NCBI GenBank assembly: GCA_016840595.1
Contig: JAEOSA010000034.1
Span: forward strand, 1 to 13,669
Origin: Candidatus Hermodarchaeota archaeon
GTDB taxonomy: Archaea; Asgardarchaeota; Hermodarchaeia; Hermodarchaeales; Hermodarchaeaceae
DNA: 13,669 nt
Direction of reading: 5' to 3'
Below the pieces are notes generated by a model. The model had not been told where the DNA came from and did no database searches. It saw nothing but the letters and a program-made list of their open reading frames with translations. Of the stretch, positions 1-6,826 are shown in pieces. Positions within the stretch are counted from its first letter, which is position 1. The number at the start of each line of letters is the position of its first letter. The translations under genes were made by a program, and so were the position numbers.

Positions 1-420
1 GGTATGGTCGTAGAGAATGTTGCACAGGTTGGCCGGGGCATTCAGCTCCTGGGCGTAGACGATGAACTGCCGATACATGGCTCGAACTAGCCCCCGGTGC
101 CGGTAGTCAGGATGGACGGTTTGATGTTCACCGAAGACCCCTTCCGGTTTGAGAATGGTCTTGTAAAACCCCGCGAGGCGTCCTTCCAGCCGAGTTCCGA
201 AATAGTGGAAACCACTGCGCATTTCGGCAATGATTTGATCAGGATCAAGAACACGCTTTTCCCGCCACACCTCCGGGATATGATTTGCTTGAGGCCACAC
301 CAAGGCGAGGAGTTCAGCGATGTCTGGTACGTCGTCTTCGGTCAACTCGACGATGGAAATATCTGGGTCTTCGTCGGGAAACTCCTTGGTGCTGGGTGGC
401 AAGGACATAATGCACATCAT
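1..420 (-). CDS. GNAT-family N-acetyltransferase (partial, C-terminus off window)
   Basis: Reading the minus strand from the ATG cluster at 420/417/408 to the window edge gives an open frame beginning MMCIMSLPPSTKEF and running about 140 residues without a stop. The segment VHPDYRHRGLVRAMYRQF, near residues 105-122, matches GNAT motif A, the acetyl-CoA pyrophosphate-binding loop of V-x-P-x-YRxRGL type. The earlier part (VELTEDDVPDIAELL...) is typical of the first GNAT strand and helix. The family transfers an acetyl group from acetyl-CoA to an amine; the substrate cannot be read here. It starts 15 nt after the radical SAM stop (27 nt if ATG 408 is used), on the same strand, so the two genes are probably co-transcribed. 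The C-terminal half lies outside the window. The fold call is confident; the specific function is unknown. Confidence 0.8.
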   Translation of the reverse strand, partial: MMCIMSLPPSTKEFPDEDPDISIVELTEDDVPDIAELLALVWPQANHIPEVWREKRVLDPDQIIAEMRSGFHYFGTRLEGRLAGFYKTILKPEGVFGEHQTVHPDYRHRGLVRAMYRQFIVYAQELNAPANLCNILYDHT

Positions 421-435
421 TCGCTGTTACTACAT

Positions 436-1593
436 TTAACGCTTCTTTTCTTGCATCGCTTGAATCACCTGATAAGCTTCGGTGAGAGCGGTGCAACCAC
501 GGCAGCGAACACACCCAGCTCGATGCGACCGAGGATCAAGCTGATGGTCATAGAGGAGTTGAGCACAGTCCAGGTAGACATCGACGGTTTGATCCAAGTT
601 CTCTACATAGGGCGGAACGTAGCTTTCAAGGTGTGAACCCGGATTGGGTCGACAAGGTACGGGGACTGGAATGACCCCGAGTTCAATAGTCGTTTTGAAA
701 CCCTGGTGGAGTTGTTCCGAAGTCTCGCCTAGACCAAGGAGGATGAAGGTGCTCACTTGTCCTCTGCCAAAGATTCGGACAGCCTGTCTCCAAGCACTAT
801 AGTAGTCGAAGAAACTGGCGTAGTGGAATTTCCCAGGACAGTATTGCTTCCGAAGGGCATCATCATAGATTTCCAAGTGAATGCCCACCGTATCCACACC
901 AGCGTCCTTCAAAGCACGTAGCTGGTCTGCGGATTCTGGAGGCTCCAGTTGAGCATGAATAGGTACACCACTCTGTTTTCGAATAGCGGATACAAAATCA
1001 ATATAGTCCAGGACACCACGATCCGGTCGATCAGGAGTCCCCATCGTAAGGGTAAGATGACTGGCACGTTTCTCCTGTTTAGCAGCCTTGAGAACTTTGA
1101 GAAAATGTACAGGAGATTTTCGCAGCACTGTTTTGCCTTGTTCAAGGCTCACGGGAATGCTGCAGAACTGACACTCTAAACCTTGATCGAAATAATCGCA
1201 GTGTTGAACAATGGTTGTAGCCAGACAGTCCGTCCCATGCAGCAAAGCGACATGAGTCATCGGCGTCCCATCCGACAACTTGTTCTGATAGAATTTAGGG
1301 GGAGCAACAAGCTGTGTTGGAATAATTTTACCTTCAAAGCTGATTTCGAACCGATTTTCTTTAAGGTGTTGCAGTTCCAGGGCGTGAAACTGGTCGACTT
1401 GCTGACCAGTGCGAACTGGAGCATTAACTAGGATGTCATCGTTGAGAAGAAAATAGCTTCCAAGGGTAGGCCCGGCTCCACCCGTACGCCCACGCATTTC
1501 ATCAGATGGAAAGTGCACTCCCCGGGTGAGCATTGCCACCTTTAGTCGTAGAATGTCGCGATCTAAGTTTTGTGATGACATCATTTTCGCCAA
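436..1593 (-). CDS. Radical SAM protein, MSMEG_0568-like family
   Basis: A 385-aa protein with a [4Fe-4S] radical SAM signature in the CX8CX2C spacing (C132, C141, C144), wider than the canonical CX3CX2C. Other blocks recalled as typical of the MSMEG_0568 family are GGAGP near residue 40, ALLHGTDCLATT at 116-127, QLEPPES at 215-221, GIHLE at 237-241 and FGRGQVSTFILLGLGE at 275-290. A second cysteine cluster near the C-terminus (C361, C364, C367; CX2CX2C) could hold an auxiliary cluster. In bacteria this family belongs to the Nit1C nitrilase gene cluster, which has been linked to cyanide assimilation; its reaction is not established. Here the only visible partner is a GNAT gene. The start could be TTG 1593 or ATG 1584/1581; no Shine-Dalgarno site precedes any of them, so leaderless translation is likely. 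Family assignment is from recalled motifs, not a search. Confidence 0.82.
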   Translation of the reverse strand: MAKMMSSQNLDRDILRLKVAMLTRGVHFPSDEMRGRTGGAGPTLGSYFLLNDDILVNAPVRTGQQVDQFHALELQHLKENRFEISFEGKIIPTQLVAPPKFYQNKLSDGTPMTHVALLHGTDCLATTIVQHCDYFDQGLECQFCSIPVSLEQGKTVLRKSPVHFLKVLKAAKQEKRASHLTLTMGTPDRPDRGVLDYIDFVSAIRKQSGVPIHAQLEPPESADQLRALKDAGVDTVGIHLEIYDDALRKQYCPGKFHYASFFDYYSAWRQAVRIFGRGQVSTFILLGLGETSEQLHQGFKTTIELGVIPVPVPCRPNPGSHLESYVPPYVENLDQTVDVYLDCAQLLYDHQLDPRSHRAGCVRCRGCTALTEAYQVIQAMQEKKR

Positions 1594-1618
1594 TCAATAT
1601 TAATCGATGATAGTTTCA

Positions 1619-1630
1619 CCTTAAAGTTTC
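1619..1630 (-). promoter_or_regulatory. Possible TATA box for the radical SAM/GNAT operon
   Basis: The minus strand reads GAAACTTTAAGG here. This TATA-like element is about 25-30 nt upstream of the start region at 1584-1593, the spacing expected for a leaderless archaeal transcript. It fits the lack of a Shine-Dalgarno site. Weak single-site evidence. Confidence 0.3.
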
Positions 1631-1710
1631 GCTCTCACCATTTCAAGTAGTAGCGACAGTGTTAGTGGTCCCCTCCAATGGTGTCGGAATTGTAACCTTT
1701 CTACCATTTA

Positions 1711-1756
1711 GAAAAAAGAGGAGAAAGGAGCTCTCTTAGACAAAACTAAGAGCTCC
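1711..1756 (-). terminator. Hairpin plus T-run terminator of the exported-protein gene
   Basis: GGAGCTCTCTTAG (1727-1739) and CTAAGAGCTCC (1746-1756) form a GC-rich stem of 11 pairs with a 2-nt bulge and a 6-nt loop. In the minus-strand direction it is followed by six T residues (A run at 1712-1717 on the plus strand) within a pyrimidine-rich stretch. It begins about 24 nt after the stop codon of the minus-strand gene at 1781-2329. Oligo-T tracts alone suffice in many archaea, so the hairpin is an extra. Confidence 0.6.
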
Positions 1757-1780
1757 CCTCATCTAGCTTTGCATTGGAAT

Positions 1781-2329
1781 TCAGTTGATTCGGAATATGC
1801 CAGGGGCTTTGTAAGGAGCAACTACTGGGCCGTCTGGGGTATACACAATTTGCCATTCGATATAGCCACTCATGTGTACATTGCGACCATTATAGATTTC
1901 CCAGCCTACGGCCACTTCAGTTACTATACCGTTCATCCGATATTTATTGTTAGCAAATGAGAGGACACCTTTGTCAGTTCCCATAAGAATTAAATCACCT
2001 GTTTCAAGCTCCTGAGATTCGAAATCAAAAGTCACCCATTCATAAATTGCCCAAATTTCACCGTAGAATAAGACGTTTCCTTCTCCGGCACTGTCAAATG
2101 GTTTTCCTGTACCAAGATTGAAGAATACCATACCATACTCTACTTCATTGATAGTAATGGTGCCTACCCATTCAGGTACGTCTTCGGAAGGACCGGTCCA
2201 ACCCAAATTAAACTCCAAGTCCATAGCACCGATCAAGGGCTTTTTCGCTTGTACCGGTGTAGCTGCGACCAACGCTAGTGAAAAGGCACATACTAGTAAG
2301 ATAACACTCCATTTTTTCAGCTGATTCAC
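1781..2329 (-). CDS. Exported beta-rich protein of unknown function
   Basis: A 182-aa protein with a clear Sec signal peptide: basic start MNQLKKW, a hydrophobic core at about residues 8-23, and an A-x-A-like cleavage site in TPVQA before KKP, near residue 28. The mature part is rich in alternating polar and aromatic/aliphatic residues (for example VGTITINEVEYGMVFFNLG), suggesting a small beta-barrel or sandwich. There are no cysteines in the mature protein, no lipobox and no C-terminal membrane anchor, so it is probably secreted. I do not recognise the family. The start is GTG 2329, which oddly lies inside a strong Shine-Dalgarno-like GGGAGGTG (2334-2327). No other good in-frame start follows it, so the exact start is uncertain. 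The gene is divergent from the first regulator at 2662 and shares its 332-bp upstream region. Confidence 0.75.
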   Translation of the reverse strand: MNQLKKWSVILLVCAFSLALVAATPVQAKKPLIGAMDLEFNLGWTGPSEDVPEWVGTITINEVEYGMVFFNLGTGKPFDSAGEGNVLFYGEIWAIYEWVTFDFESQELETGDLILMGTDKGVLSFANNKYRMNGIVTEVAVGWEIYNGRNVHMSGYIEWQIVYTPDGPVVAPYKAPGIFRIN

Positions 2330-2350
2330 CTCCCAATCACTGACTAGAAA

Positions 2351-2386
2351 CCAATGATCTCAGAGAACTGCTCGTTCTCCAATGAT
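2351..2386. repeat. Inverted repeat flanked by direct repeats, upstream of the exported-protein gene
   Basis: GAGAAC (2363-2368) and GTTCTC (2374-2379) form a perfect 6-bp inverted repeat with a 5-nt spacer. CCAATGAT occurs twice around it, at 2351-2358 and 2379-2386. The block lies 22-57 nt upstream of the GTG start at 2329 on the minus strand. It may be a regulator-binding site or a 5' leader hairpin. Confidence 0.45.
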
Positions 2387-2471
2387 GCAACCCAGCCAGC
2401 TGCTAAGCGCAGCCGTTGTTTGCAGGTGTCTCTAGGGATGCGTGATTTATTTGTGAATGGCAAGTGATATC

Positions 2472-2530
2472 TGCAAAATTACGCAGAAATCTGTACAGAA
2501 CGGTGAATTTTTGCAGCACTGGCTGCAAAA
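2472..2530. promoter_or_regulatory. Operator candidate TTTTGCA-N8-TGCAAAA (regulator 1)
   Basis: A perfect inverted repeat, TTTTGCA (2509-2515), 8-nt spacer, TGCAAAA (2524-2530), ends exactly 12 nt before the promoter box GAGGTATTATTT at 2543. A third copy of TGCAAAA lies at 2472-2478. The same arrangement, with the same 12-nt distance, recurs upstream of regulator 4 at 6853-6876. The rest of the 332-bp intergenic region holds the exported-gene leader repeat (2351-2386), the regulator promoter and the regulator leader. I see no small gene in it. Confidence 0.65.
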
Positions 2531-2542
2531 TCGTGCTCAGAA

Positions 2543-2568
2543 GAGGTATTATTTAATAACTCAGTGAG
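2543..2568 (+). promoter_or_regulatory. BRE/TATA promoter and overlapping palindrome, regulator 1
   Basis: GAGGTATTATTTAATA (2543-2558) looks like a purine-rich BRE followed by an archaeal TATA box. The short palindrome CTCA-G-TGAG lies at 2560-2568, between the TATA box and the expected transcription start near 2579. Aligning the four paralogous promoters puts the conserved leader 36-37 nt after the GAGG/AAGG element in each case. Confidence 0.6.
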
Positions 2569-2578
2569 CTTAATTGCA

Positions 2579-2661
2579 GACATTATAGGGAAAGAGGTAA
2601 TCAATTCGTGATGTCAAGCTGTGATTGGAACCGATGATTCCCTTCAGATTCTTTGTTGAGC
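2579..2661 (+). promoter_or_regulatory. Conserved 5' leader of regulator 1
   Basis: Block A (from 2579: GACATTATAGGGAAAGAGG) and block B (2628-2645: GAACCGATGATTCCCTTC) recur in front of regulators 2 and 3. Block B ends exactly 16 nt before the GTG start in all three. AGGGAA in A can pair perfectly with TTCCCT in B. The middle holds AATCA...TGATT, a further possible stem. It could be a structured 5' UTR, a DNA-binding region, or a leader kept since duplication. Confidence 0.5.
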
Positions 2662-3624
2662 GTGCCTAATGTGGATTGGCTGGATAAAGCCTTACTCTGG
2701 CAGTTGTATGGGAATGCCCGGATTTCCTACCAAGACCTTGCCAGAAAGTACAATTTAACGTTCAATGCAATTAAGAACCGAGTGAAAAAACTCGAAGAGA
2801 TTGGAGTAATTCAGGAATATACTGTGGAATTAAGCCTTGCGATGCTGGGTTTGGAGCCACTTCAAGCACTCATTACCACTGATGGCTCGGAAAACATGAG
2901 AACGCTGATTGACCAAATTGGTTCTTATCAATTGATTCGACTCGCATACCGTCAGGCAAATCGAATATACAACTCCATGGCATATGTAGCTGAGACCAAG
3001 GATTTCTTTGAACTTAAAAAATTTCTAGAATCACTTGATGCGGTTACTACGGTGGAACTACACCCATTGCTAACTTTTGTTCCGGATGCTCCACCCCACA
3101 GTAAAGCACGAAGTCGGGGAGAAAAAGTAACCTTTACCCAGAGTCAATTGAGCACACTACAATGCCTTATGGAAGATGTCCGTATGCCCGTCAGTGAACT
3201 CGCGAACCGGACTAACTTGACTCCTCGACGTATCAACAAAATTCTCAAAGAGCTTCAGGAGGGGGGTGGCGTGCATTTCACGATTCGCATCAATTTGTTA
3301 GCTCATGGTGATGCAATTCTTGATTTATACATTCATTATGATGAAACAAAAACGCCGGTCAATGAGATTATCACCTGGTTTCAGGAACATTATTCCCTAG
3401 AATTCTGGAACGCATCGCAATGGTTGGATGAGTCGGTTATTGCGGTGGGTCTTATTATCGAAGACCCTATCCGGGTTGGAGAGATAACTAGGTTGGTGCG
3501 TGAAGCCACATTTGTTGAAGCGGTTGACGACTTTTTGGTTACTCCACAGACTTATGTAAAAATGCATTATCGTGACCCCACTCAGCACTACTTAGACGAA
3601 CTATTCAAAGAAGCAGGACTTTAG
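2662..3624 (+). CDS. Double winged-helix Lrp/AsnC-like regulator, paralogue 1
   Basis: A 320-aa protein built of two repeats. The first winged helix is about residues 4-55 (VDWLDKALLWQLYGNARISYQ..., recognition helix near NLTFNAIKNRVKKL). A ferredoxin-like RAM-type domain follows to about 135. A basic linker SKARSRG precedes the second winged helix at about 145-195 (TNLTPRRINKILKELQEGGG), and a second ferredoxin-like half runs to the end, KEAGL. Typical Lrp proteins are about 150 aa with one of each. The start is chosen as GTG 2662 because it gives the same length (320 aa) and the same 16-nt distance to leader block B as paralogues 2 and 3; TTG 2653 or 2656 are in-frame alternatives. It is likely a DNA-binding transcription factor that may sense a small ligand through the RAM-like domains. 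It is divergent from the exported-protein gene. Confidence 0.85.
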   Translation: MPNVDWLDKALLWQLYGNARISYQDLARKYNLTFNAIKNRVKKLEEIGVIQEYTVELSLAMLGLEPLQALITTDGSENMRTLIDQIGSYQLIRLAYRQANRIYNSMAYVAETKDFFELKKFLESLDAVTTVELHPLLTFVPDAPPHSKARSRGEKVTFTQSQLSTLQCLMEDVRMPVSELANRTNLTPRRINKILKELQEGGGVHFTIRINLLAHGDAILDLYIHYDETKTPVNEIITWFQEHYSLEFWNASQWLDESVIAVGLIIEDPIRVGEITRLVREATFVEAVDDFLVTPQTYVKMHYRDPTQHYLDELFKEAGL

Positions 3625-3645
3625 CCCATCGTAATGGAAATATTA

Positions 3646-3677
3646 GAGGAGCATTTTTTATAGGATATTTATCCTAT
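3646..3677 (+). promoter_or_regulatory. BRE/TATA promoter with 18-bp palindrome, regulator 2
   Basis: GAGGAGCATTTTTTATA (3646-3662) is a BRE/TATA candidate. It overlaps a perfect palindrome, ATAGGATA-TT-TATCCTAT (3660-3677), which lies just upstream of the expected transcription start near 3683. A bound repressor there would block initiation. The palindrome differs from those of the other three paralogues. Confidence 0.65.
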
Positions 3678-3682
3678 GTGAA

Positions 3683-3766
3683 GACACTGTAGGGAAAGAT
3701 ATAATCTAAATCGAAATACTACGCTGAAGTAGGAACCGACAATTACCTTCAAGCGCTTGGCTGGAA
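3683..3766 (+). promoter_or_regulatory. Conserved 5' leader of regulator 2
   Basis: Block A (from 3683: GACACTGTAGGGAAAG) and block B (3733-3750: GAACCGACAATTACCTTC) match the leaders of regulators 1 and 3. Block B ends 16 nt before GTG 3767. In the variable middle, CTAC and GTAG can form a short hairpin. The A/B pairing has one mismatch (GGGAA with TTACC). Confidence 0.5.
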
Positions 3767-4729
3767 GTGTTGGACCTGGATTGGCTTGACAAAGCTTTGT
3801 TGTGGGAGCTGTTTGGGAATGCCCGCGTCTCATTCCAAGACCTTGCCCGTAAATATGAGCTTTCGTTCAACGCGATTAAGAATCGAGTGAAAAAACTCGA
3901 AAAAGTAGGTGCCATTGAGGAATATACGGTTGAATTAAGCTTGGCTATGCTGGGATTGGAACCGATTAATATCTTCATAGAAACTGATGGTTCTGAAAAA
4001 ATCAAATCGCTTATCGACCAGATTGGCAAACTTAAACCGATCCGAATGGTCACTCGTATTAGAAATAAAAAATATTCTGCTTTCGCTTTCGTAGTCGGGA
4101 CTACCGACTTCTTTGAACTAAAAATGAACCTTGAATCACTTAATCCAGTGACCAAGGTGACAATCCATCCAGTGATGAATATAGCCCCTCAAGCCCCACC
4201 AAAGAGTAAAGCCCGGAGTCGAGGTCAGAAAATCGTGTTTACTCAAAATCAGCTACGAGTATTGAAGTGTTTAACAGAGGATGTTCGAATGCCGGTCGTG
4301 GAGATTGCGAAAAAGACCAACCTAACACCACGGCGGATTAGTAAAATCCTTCATGAGCTACAAGAGGGAGGCGGAGTTCATTTTACTATTCGAATGAATT
4401 ATCTGGCTCTTGGCGATATCAATCTTGAATTGTTCATACGATATGATGACACAAAAACAGGGTTCGATGAGATTGTCAAATGGTTTCAAGAACACTATCC
4501 TCGCGAACTTTGGACCGCTGGTCAAATGTTAGATGAGTCCAGTGTTGGGATATCGCTTCTTGTTGAGGATCCTACCAAGGTTGGAGAAATTACGAATATC
4601 GTCCGTGAGGCCACATTTTCTGAATCAGTTGATGATTATATGATTACTTCACAATCTTATGTGAAAATGCATTACCGTGATCCCAGCCAGCACCACTTAG
4701 ACGAGCTGTTCAAGGAAGCCGGACTCTAA
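3767..4729 (+). CDS. Double winged-helix Lrp/AsnC-like regulator, paralogue 2
   Basis: A 320-aa tandem paralogue of the gene at 2662, with the same two-module layout: first winged helix (LDWLDKALLWELFGNARVSFQ..., then FNAIKNRVKKL), RAM-like domain, linker SKARSRG, second winged helix (TNLTPRRISKILHELQEGGG) and a second RAM-like half ending LFKEAGL. It is visibly closest to paralogue 1 among the four. GTG 3767 is the start that matches the paralogues in length and in leader distance; there is no usable Shine-Dalgarno site. It begins 142 nt after the paralogue 1 stop and has its own promoter-like box and palindrome, so separate transcription is more likely than one operon. The predicted role is a DNA-binding transcription factor; the ligand is unknown. 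Confidence 0.85.
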   Translation: MLDLDWLDKALLWELFGNARVSFQDLARKYELSFNAIKNRVKKLEKVGAIEEYTVELSLAMLGLEPINIFIETDGSEKIKSLIDQIGKLKPIRMVTRIRNKKYSAFAFVVGTTDFFELKMNLESLNPVTKVTIHPVMNIAPQAPPKSKARSRGQKIVFTQNQLRVLKCLTEDVRMPVVEIAKKTNLTPRRISKILHELQEGGGVHFTIRMNYLALGDINLELFIRYDDTKTGFDEIVKWFQEHYPRELWTAGQMLDESSVGISLLVEDPTKVGEITNIVREATFSESVDDYMITSQSYVKMHYRDPSQHHLDELFKEAGL

Positions 4730-4754
4730 CTCACTTTTATGGAATAAACAAAGA

Positions 4755-4791
4755 AAGGCTATTTTTAATAGGGCAGCAGTTCTAAGTGCTG
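4755..4791 (+). promoter_or_regulatory. BRE/TATA promoter with inverted repeat, regulator 3
   Basis: AAGGCTATTTTTAATA (4755-4770) is the promoter box. CAGCA (4774-4778), 8 nt, TGCTG (4787-4791) forms an inverted repeat between the TATA box and the conserved leader start at 4791. Its GCA-N8-TGC core has the same spacing as the TTTTGCA-N8-TGCAAAA operators of regulators 1 and 4, though the flanks differ. Confidence 0.55.
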
Positions 4792-4873
4792 ACATTGTAG
4801 GGAAAGAGGTAGTTACAACAAAACAAAATGTTGTTTTACGAACCGATGATTTCCTTCGATAGCCTGGTTGGGA
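4791..4873 (+). promoter_or_regulatory. Conserved 5' leader of regulator 3
   Basis: Block A (from 4791: GACATTGTAGGGAAAGAGG) and block B (4840-4857: GAACCGATGATTTCCTTC) flank a middle with a clear hairpin, ACAACA...TGTTGT (about 4815-4834). AGGGAA and TTTCCT can pair with one G-U wobble. Block B ends 16 nt before GTG 4874. Confidence 0.5.
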
Positions 4874-5836
4874 GTGCTTAACGTGGACTGGCTGGACAAG
4901 GCCATTGTATTGGAGTTATATGGTAACGCCCGTATCCCTTACCAAGACCTTGCAAAAAAATATGACCAGTCTTTTAACACCATAAAGAACCGCGTGAAGA
5001 AACTTGAGAAGGGTGGAGTCATCCAGGAATATACTGTCGAATTAAGCCTGAACATGATTGGTGCCGATCACCTTTTCGTGGCTATCACGACGGATGGTAA
5101 AGAAGATATCAAAGCTCTAATTGAAACAATTGGGAATCATCGGTTAATCCGACACAGTGAGCGATTTGACTATCAATCATATGGCGCCCAGACAGTTGTT
5201 TGTGGTACAACAGAGTTTTTCGAATTGAAACAATTTCTCGAAAGTCTACCTTCGGTCAAAAAGGTGGAAATTCACCCTATCAAGTTGATTATGCCAGATG
5301 CTCCTCCTCAAAGTAAAGTTCGAACTCGAGGTAAGAAAGTGGAATTCACTCTGAACCAGCTACGCGTTCTCCAGTGTTTAACGAAAGATGTCCGAATGCC
5401 TGTCTCAGAACTAGCAAATCAGACCGGATTAACCGCTAGACGAGTAAGAAGAATCCTGGGTGAATTGCAAGAGGGGGGAGGAGTCCACTTTACGATTCGC
5501 ATGAATTGGATATCAGTCAGTACAGTTGTTTTGGATATTACAATGCGTTTTAACGAAAAGAAAGTAACAGCTTCTGATATCGTTGGTTGGTTTCATAAGC
5601 AGTTTCCCCTTGAATTCTGGGGAGGGTTTGTCTGGTTGGATGAACCAATAGTAAACGCTTCATTGAATATTGCTGATCTCACCAAAGTCGTAGAAATTAC
5701 TCGTAAGGTCAAGGCTGCAGGATTCGCTGAATCCGTTGAGGACAGCGTTACCACTTCTGCTTTTCATGCCCCGACGCATTATCGAGACCCAAGCCAGACT
5801 CGGTTAGCAGAACTCTTCAAAGAAGCAGGGCTTTAA
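4874..5836 (+). CDS. Double winged-helix Lrp/AsnC-like regulator, paralogue 3
   Basis: The third tandem paralogue, 320 aa from GTG 4874 (TTG 4868 is an alternative). The first winged helix is NVDWLDKAIVLELYGNARIPYQ... with recognition helix SFNTIKNRVKKL. The second is TGLTARRVRRILGELQEGGG, where several recognition-helix residues differ from paralogues 1 and 2 (G for N, A for P, R for N/S). The C-terminal RAM-like half is the most diverged of the tandem three (VTTSAFHAPTHYRDPSQ) but still ends LFKEAGL. It follows paralogue 2 by 144 nt with its own promoter-like box. Its last 20 nt overlap the end of the convergent gene at 5817-6752. The predicted role is a DNA-binding transcription factor. 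Confidence 0.85.
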   Translation: MLNVDWLDKAIVLELYGNARIPYQDLAKKYDQSFNTIKNRVKKLEKGGVIQEYTVELSLNMIGADHLFVAITTDGKEDIKALIETIGNHRLIRHSERFDYQSYGAQTVVCGTTEFFELKQFLESLPSVKKVEIHPIKLIMPDAPPQSKVRTRGKKVEFTLNQLRVLQCLTKDVRMPVSELANQTGLTARRVRRILGELQEGGGVHFTIRMNWISVSTVVLDITMRFNEKKVTASDIVGWFHKQFPLEFWGGFVWLDEPIVNASLNIADLTKVVEITRKVKAAGFAESVEDSVTTSAFHAPTHYRDPSQTRLAELFKEAGL

Positions 5837-6752
5837 CTCGACTTACAGAATTCAACCGCCGCTCTAGTGATTTTAGGTGAATTATTACTATGAAGATAAC
5901 ATCGATTTCATTGAATACAGGGGGCAGATTCTCCTGAACTGTCTCCCAAGCCACTTCTTGGAGAAAGGTTGCATCTGCTTCGGTTACATTCACGCAGTAA
6001 GAAGGTAGTGGAGGTGATGTGGGATGATAGGAGAACCCAACGGGACTTTCGCCAAAAATGGTCGCGTAAATAACTAGGGTAGCAAGATAGGTACCGTTCA
6101 TACTGGAATGTTCCACATCAGTGTATAACTGAAAATTGGGGTGTGTCTCATTTACCTTCTCAAAGGCAAGACCCACAGGTGCGACTAATGCATCAAAATC
6201 TGCAGCGAGATCATAATGGGCCTGGGCAATCTCAGACATGGATAGCAGCTCAAATGTCTCGTTCCAAGGATAGTCTCCAGACCAAGGCGGTTTACCCAAA
6301 TGGTTCCATGGCATGAACAATACTGGCTGAGATTCTGTTTCACTGATTGCTTCGAGTATCAGACGGGCATTTGTTTTGAAACTTTCAAAATTAAATTCAG
6401 GAGTCCCCTGCACAATGATGTAATCATAGTTTCCACTAACAATTTTGTATGATGATGCAGGATAGAGTTGCACTAATTGGCCCGCCTCTATGTAAACTGA
6501 ATCTGTCTCAATTACTCTTGGAGGAGTTGTACAGTTTCCTACTTGCACAATATGGAAATCAACTCCTTCATTGTGGTAAGAAAGGCTGTTGCCAATGAAC
6601 AGGAGCTTTGTAGGGGGTTTCGGTGGTTCAATATTCATTCCCAGAAAAATCGCAAAAGCCAAAGTGGTTGGAACTAATATGATTACAAACAGAATTAGTC
6701 CTTTAGATTTCGGACCTAATTCCCTTATTTTTTGAAAAATTGCAGAAACCAA
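5817..6752 (-). CDS. Membrane-anchored SGNH-hydrolase-like (DUF4886-like) protein
   Basis: A 311-aa protein with a short cytoplasmic start, one transmembrane helix at about residues 18-38, then an extracytoplasmic domain. LLFIGNSLSYHNEG (50-63) resembles SGNH block I with nucleophile Ser56. YDYIIVQGTPEF (109-120) and PVLFMPWN (143-150) resemble internal blocks of DUF4886 proteins. LYTDVEHSSMNGTYLAT (209-225) supplies the expected D212/H215 pair. The family contains esterase-like enzymes, often acting on glycans or esters outside the cell; the substrate is unknown. The start TTG 6752 has a good Shine-Dalgarno AAGGAG 8 nt upstream. The C-terminal 30 residues after LPPVF are hydrophobic and basic and look unlike the rest; their coding sequence overlaps the end of paralogue 3 by 20 bp. 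The gene is divergent from regulator paralogue 4. Confidence 0.72.
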   Translation of the reverse strand: MVSAIFQKIRELGPKSKGLILFVIILVPTTLAFAIFLGMNIEPPKPPTKLLFIGNSLSYHNEGVDFHIVQVGNCTTPPRVIETDSVYIEAGQLVQLYPASSYKIVSGNYDYIIVQGTPEFNFESFKTNARLILEAISETESQPVLFMPWNHLGKPPWSGDYPWNETFELLSMSEIAQAHYDLAADFDALVAPVGLAFEKVNETHPNFQLYTDVEHSSMNGTYLATLVIYATIFGESPVGFSYHPTSPPLPSYCVNVTEADATFLQEVAWETVQENLPPVFNEIDVIFIVIIHLKSLERRLNSVSRVKALLL

Positions 6753-6760
6753 AACAGCAT

Positions 6761-6766
6761 CTCCTT
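6761..6766 (-). promoter_or_regulatory. Shine-Dalgarno site fixing the TTG start of the SGNH-like gene
   Basis: AAGGAG on the minus strand lies 8 nt before TTG 6752. The nearer ATG at 6760 is out of frame and reaches a stop within 12 codons. This is the most conventional ribosome-binding site in the window. Confidence 0.65.
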
Positions 6767-6826
6767 AGATAATAGTAGGCTATTAAGTGACATATGAATG
6801 AAGTGTGAGAAACGAAAGCAAAAAAT

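Noticed and set aside
1..420. GNAT fragment as the MSMEG_0567 partner of the Nit1C radical SAM
   Set aside because: The visible residues do not show the features I recall for that acetyltransferase type, so only generic GNAT membership is claimed.
97..636. Plus-strand open frame of 179 codons
   Set aside because: It runs antisense to the GNAT and radical SAM genes, shows no recognisable domain, and covers the end of one gene and the start of the next.
2472..2530. TGCAAAA repeats as a CRISPR or iteron array
   Set aside because: Only three short copies in mixed orientation, no regular spacer-repeat pattern, and a matching set at another promoter.
2628..2645. Leader block B (CCGATGAT) as a box C/D-type kink-turn or sRNA element
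   Set aside because: It lacks a full RUGAUGA box and no matching CUGA D box is found at a sensible distance in all copies.
3706..4155. Minus-strand open frame of 149 codons within regulator 2
   Set aside because: Serine-rich shadow of a well-supported coding gene.
2662..5836. The three tandem regulators as one polycistronic operon
   Set aside because: Gaps of about 140 nt each hold a TATA-like box, a palindrome and a conserved leader, so separate promoters are more likely.
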